Origin: Polyangium jinanense
Lineage (GTDB): Bacteria > Myxococcota > Polyangia > Polyangiales > Polyangiaceae
DNA length: 64,000 nt
Direction: 5' to 3'
NCBI RefSeq assembly: GCF_028435365.1
Contig: NZ_JAGTJJ010000015.1
Span: 1 to 64,000 of the forward strand
Under the pieces are notes generated by a model. The model did no database searches. It had not been told where the DNA came from and saw only the letters and a list, made by a program, of their open reading frames with translations. This document shows, piece by piece, positions 62,243 through 64,000 of this stretch. Both the position numbers and the translations under genes were made by a program. Positions within the stretch are counted from its first letter, which is position 1. Each line of letters begins with the position of its first letter.

Positions 62243-64000
62243 TCAGAAGGTCACCCGCGCATTGAAGCGGAACTGCCGCGGAAGCTGGAATCCGTTGGGG
62301 TTCCCGAAATTGGGGTTCTTGTCGACGTCGCTGAAGGGCTGGCCGTCCCAGTACACGAGCTTGCCCTTCGCGGCCGGGAGGTCGTCCATGGAGCCCCCCT
62401 CGATGGGGCGGACGTCGGCGAACGTGTAATTGGAATCGACGCCGGTCACGGCCTGGAAGTTGAAGATGTTGAAGATGTCGACGCCGAAGGTGATGGTCTG
62501 GTCCTTGCCGAGCTGGAAGCCGGCCGTGACGTTCGTGTCGATCGAATGGACCCAGGGCGTTCTGCCGCCCTCGCCGCGCGGCAAGATGAAGACCTCGCCC
62601 GTGAGGTATTGCGGGTGCGCGCCGAGGACGTTGATGGGCGTGCCCGAGCGGGCGGTGTAGCTGCCGCCGACGCTGATCGAGATGTTGCCGGGCAAAATGA
62701 ACTCCTTGGCGCCGAAGACCTTGATGGAATGGGTGCGGTCGCCGGGGAGCGGGCCCTCGCGGTTCGGCAGGAGCGAGATGAGGTCGAAGTCCGAGTTGAT
62801 GTTCGGATCGAGCTGCTGGGTCTCGGGCCGGAAGAGGCCGGCGAGGTTGCCGCGAAGGTAGGACGCGGTGTAGCTCGCCTGCGCGAGCCAGCGGTTCGCG
62901 AACGCCTTCTCGAAGAAGATCATGAACGAGTCGTAATCGCGGACGGCCTCGGGGAAGTCCTTGGCGATGCCGTGGCCGGGATTGCCGATGAAGTACGTGT
63001 TCGCCTCGTCCCGGCTCATGTCCTCGACGGCATAGTTGAGCGATTGGTGCGTGTACGCGCCGCCGATCTTCGCGTTATCGAAGAGCTCATATTCGCCGCC
63101 GACGACGAGCTGGTCGGAGGATTGAGGCTTGATGTCCGGATCCACCGGGACACGGTCGGAGCCGGTGGCGCCGAATTTCCGGGTCGGATCGCTGTTTCCG
63201 GTGATCGTGATGAGATTGTTCGGGTCGTCGCAAGCCCCGTGGACCTGCGCGGGATCCCGCGGATTGCAGGCGTTGGAGCCGCGGAGGGAGTAGATGTTGA
63301 GCTCGCCCGGGAAGGAGCGGTCGACGAGGTTCAGGGTGATGGCCTGGTAAAACCGCGCGAAGTTGCCAAAGATCTTGGCGCGGCCCTGCTTGGTCGGATC
63401 CCAGATGACGCCGACGCGGGGCGACCACTGGTTCGGGAGCGTCATGCCAATGCGACCGTCATTGCCCGTGACGACCTGCGCGTCATAACGGACGCCGAGG
63501 TTCAGGGTGACGCGCTCGAGGATGCTCCAGCTATCCTGGACGAACCCGCCGATGGTATAGGAGCGCGAGGTGGTGGAGAACGAGTTCAGGAAGACGGCGC
63601 GGTCGGGGCCCTCGAGGAAGCCGAAGCGACGCGCGTCGAGGAACGTTGCGCCGTCCGAGCTCTCGCGGAACGCATTGCCGCCGCTGACGCCGCGGGCGCT
63701 CGTGTAATCGAGGGCCTCGAAATCGATGCCGGCCTTGACGATGTGCTGGCCGAGGAGGCTGCCGATGGCCGTGAAGATGGCGCGGCCCTGGATGCGGTTC
63801 TGCGTGGCCTGACGCATGATGCCGGGGCCGCCGGTGAAGTAGTTGACGACGGGGCAATAAAGCGCCGCGATCTCCTGGCTGCCGCCCGGCGCGCATGCTT
63901 CGCGCGCGGCCGCCGGGAGGGTTTCGAATTCGGTGATCGGATACCGCCCACCCGTGGACCTGCGCCACGCGACGTTCGGGATCCCGGCCATCGTACCCGG
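62243..64000 (-). CDS. TonB-dependent receptor (C-terminal part, truncated by window)
   Basis: 585 codons are in the window and the frame stays open through its right edge, so the N-terminal signal, plug domain and first strands lie outside. The visible part has many amphipathic strands of the TonB-dependent beta-barrel with long surface loops: NLGVRYDAQVV, WSPRVGVIWDP, NFARFYQAITLN, LVVGGEYELFDNAKIG, DIFNIFNFQAV. It ends in FRFNARVTF with the C-terminal Phe needed for insertion. Oar-like carboxypeptidase-regulated receptors of myxobacteria have similar C-termini. Transports a large ligand across the outer membrane. A lipoprotein gene follows. Confidence 0.9.
   Translation of the reverse strand, partial: PGTMAGIPNVAWRRSTGGRYPITEFETLPAAAREACAPGGSQEIAALYCPVVNYFTGGPGIMRQATQNRIQGRAIFTAIGSLLGQHIVKAGIDFEALDYTSARGVSGGNAFRESSDGATFLDARRFGFLEGPDRAVFLNSFSTTSRSYTIGGFVQDSWSILERVTLNLGVRYDAQVVTGNDGRIGMTLPNQWSPRVGVIWDPTKQGRAKIFGNFARFYQAITLNLVDRSFPGELNIYSLRGSNACNPRDPAQVHGACDDPNNLITITGNSDPTRKFGATGSDRVPVDPDIKPQSSDQLVVGGEYELFDNAKIGGAYTHQSLNYAVEDMSRDEANTYFIGNPGHGIAKDFPEAVRDYDSFMIFFEKAFANRWLAQASYTASYLRGNLAGLFRPETQQLDPNINSDFDLISLLPNREGPLPGDRTHSIKVFGAKEFILPGNISISVGGSYTARSGTPINVLGAHPQYLTGEVFILPRGEGGRTPWVHSIDTNVTAGFQLGKDQTITFGVDIFNIFNFQAVTGVDSNYTFADVRPIEGGSMDDLPAAKGKLVYWDGQPFSDVDKNPNFGNPNGFQLPRQFRFNARVTF

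Overview
The window is very GC-rich and almost gap-free. Its contents point to a myxobacterium of the Polyangiaceae/Sorangiineae kind: many lipoproteins, two surface proteins with a Gly-rich linker followed by a MYXO-CTERM-like tail (Cys motif, hydrophobic stretch, Arg cluster), a Hanks-type Ser/Thr kinase fused to what looks like a myxobacterial DUF2378-type domain, RsbR-like PAS-STAS proteins and FG-GAP/disintegrin-like repeat proteins. The assignment is inferred from gene content; no rRNA or marker-gene comparison was possible. I recognised no tRNA, rRNA, CRISPR array, prophage or transposase.

Layout. 1-5.3 kb: a large repeat-rich surface protein (minus strand) diverging from aspS. 5.3-9.2 kb: two small lipoproteins, then a VOC protein, a NodB-type deacetylase and an FAH-family hydrolase on the plus strand. 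9.2-14.9 kb: a complete tripartite HAE1-type RND efflux operon (minus strand, adaptor-pump-outer membrane factor). 15.4-21 kb: two large secreted lipoproteins. 21-27.1 kb: a CzcCBA-type heavy-metal RND operon led by a small Cys/His-rich protein. 27.2-32.9 kb: a winged-helix protein, uppP, a very large lipoprotein and a deoxyhypusine-synthase-like enzyme. 33.2-39.6 kb: a SpoU methyltransferase, a PDZ lipoprotein, a glutamine-amidotransferase-like protein lacking its cysteine, an NTF2-like lipoprotein, a patatin-like protein with an altered dyad, and two further lipoproteins. 40.1-43.1 kb: an adenylate cyclase overlapping a POT peptide transporter. 43.1-48.2 kb: an orphan repeat protein, a translationally coupled trio (PAS-STAS sensor, SrkA kinase, DEDD exonuclease) and a chlorite-dismutase-like protein. 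48.5-56.2 kb: protein kinase, diiron protein, a second PAS-STAS protein, amidohydrolase, and a BolA / Grx4-rhodanese pair for Fe-S biology. 56.3-64 kb: a VWA protein, a membrane protein, a CASTOR/POLLUX-like channel with two RCK-like regions, and a lipoprotein behind a TonB-dependent receptor that runs off the end.

The most unusual structure is a dispersed family of intergenic elements (four complete copies at 32949-33244, 37359-37655, 39629-40011 and 48162-48453; half copies at 1-105 and, much diverged, 5238-5342). Each complete copy has four hairpins, a conserved centre of about 85 bp, and four more hairpins. The stems differ between copies but keep pairing through compensatory changes. Three complete copies and one half copy lie exactly between convergent gene ends; one complete copy lies between two divergent genes. 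No autonomous partner gene is visible here.

Starts were chosen by ribosome binding site, signal peptide and overlap. Several genes use TTG or GTG. Functional names are family-level unless stated.
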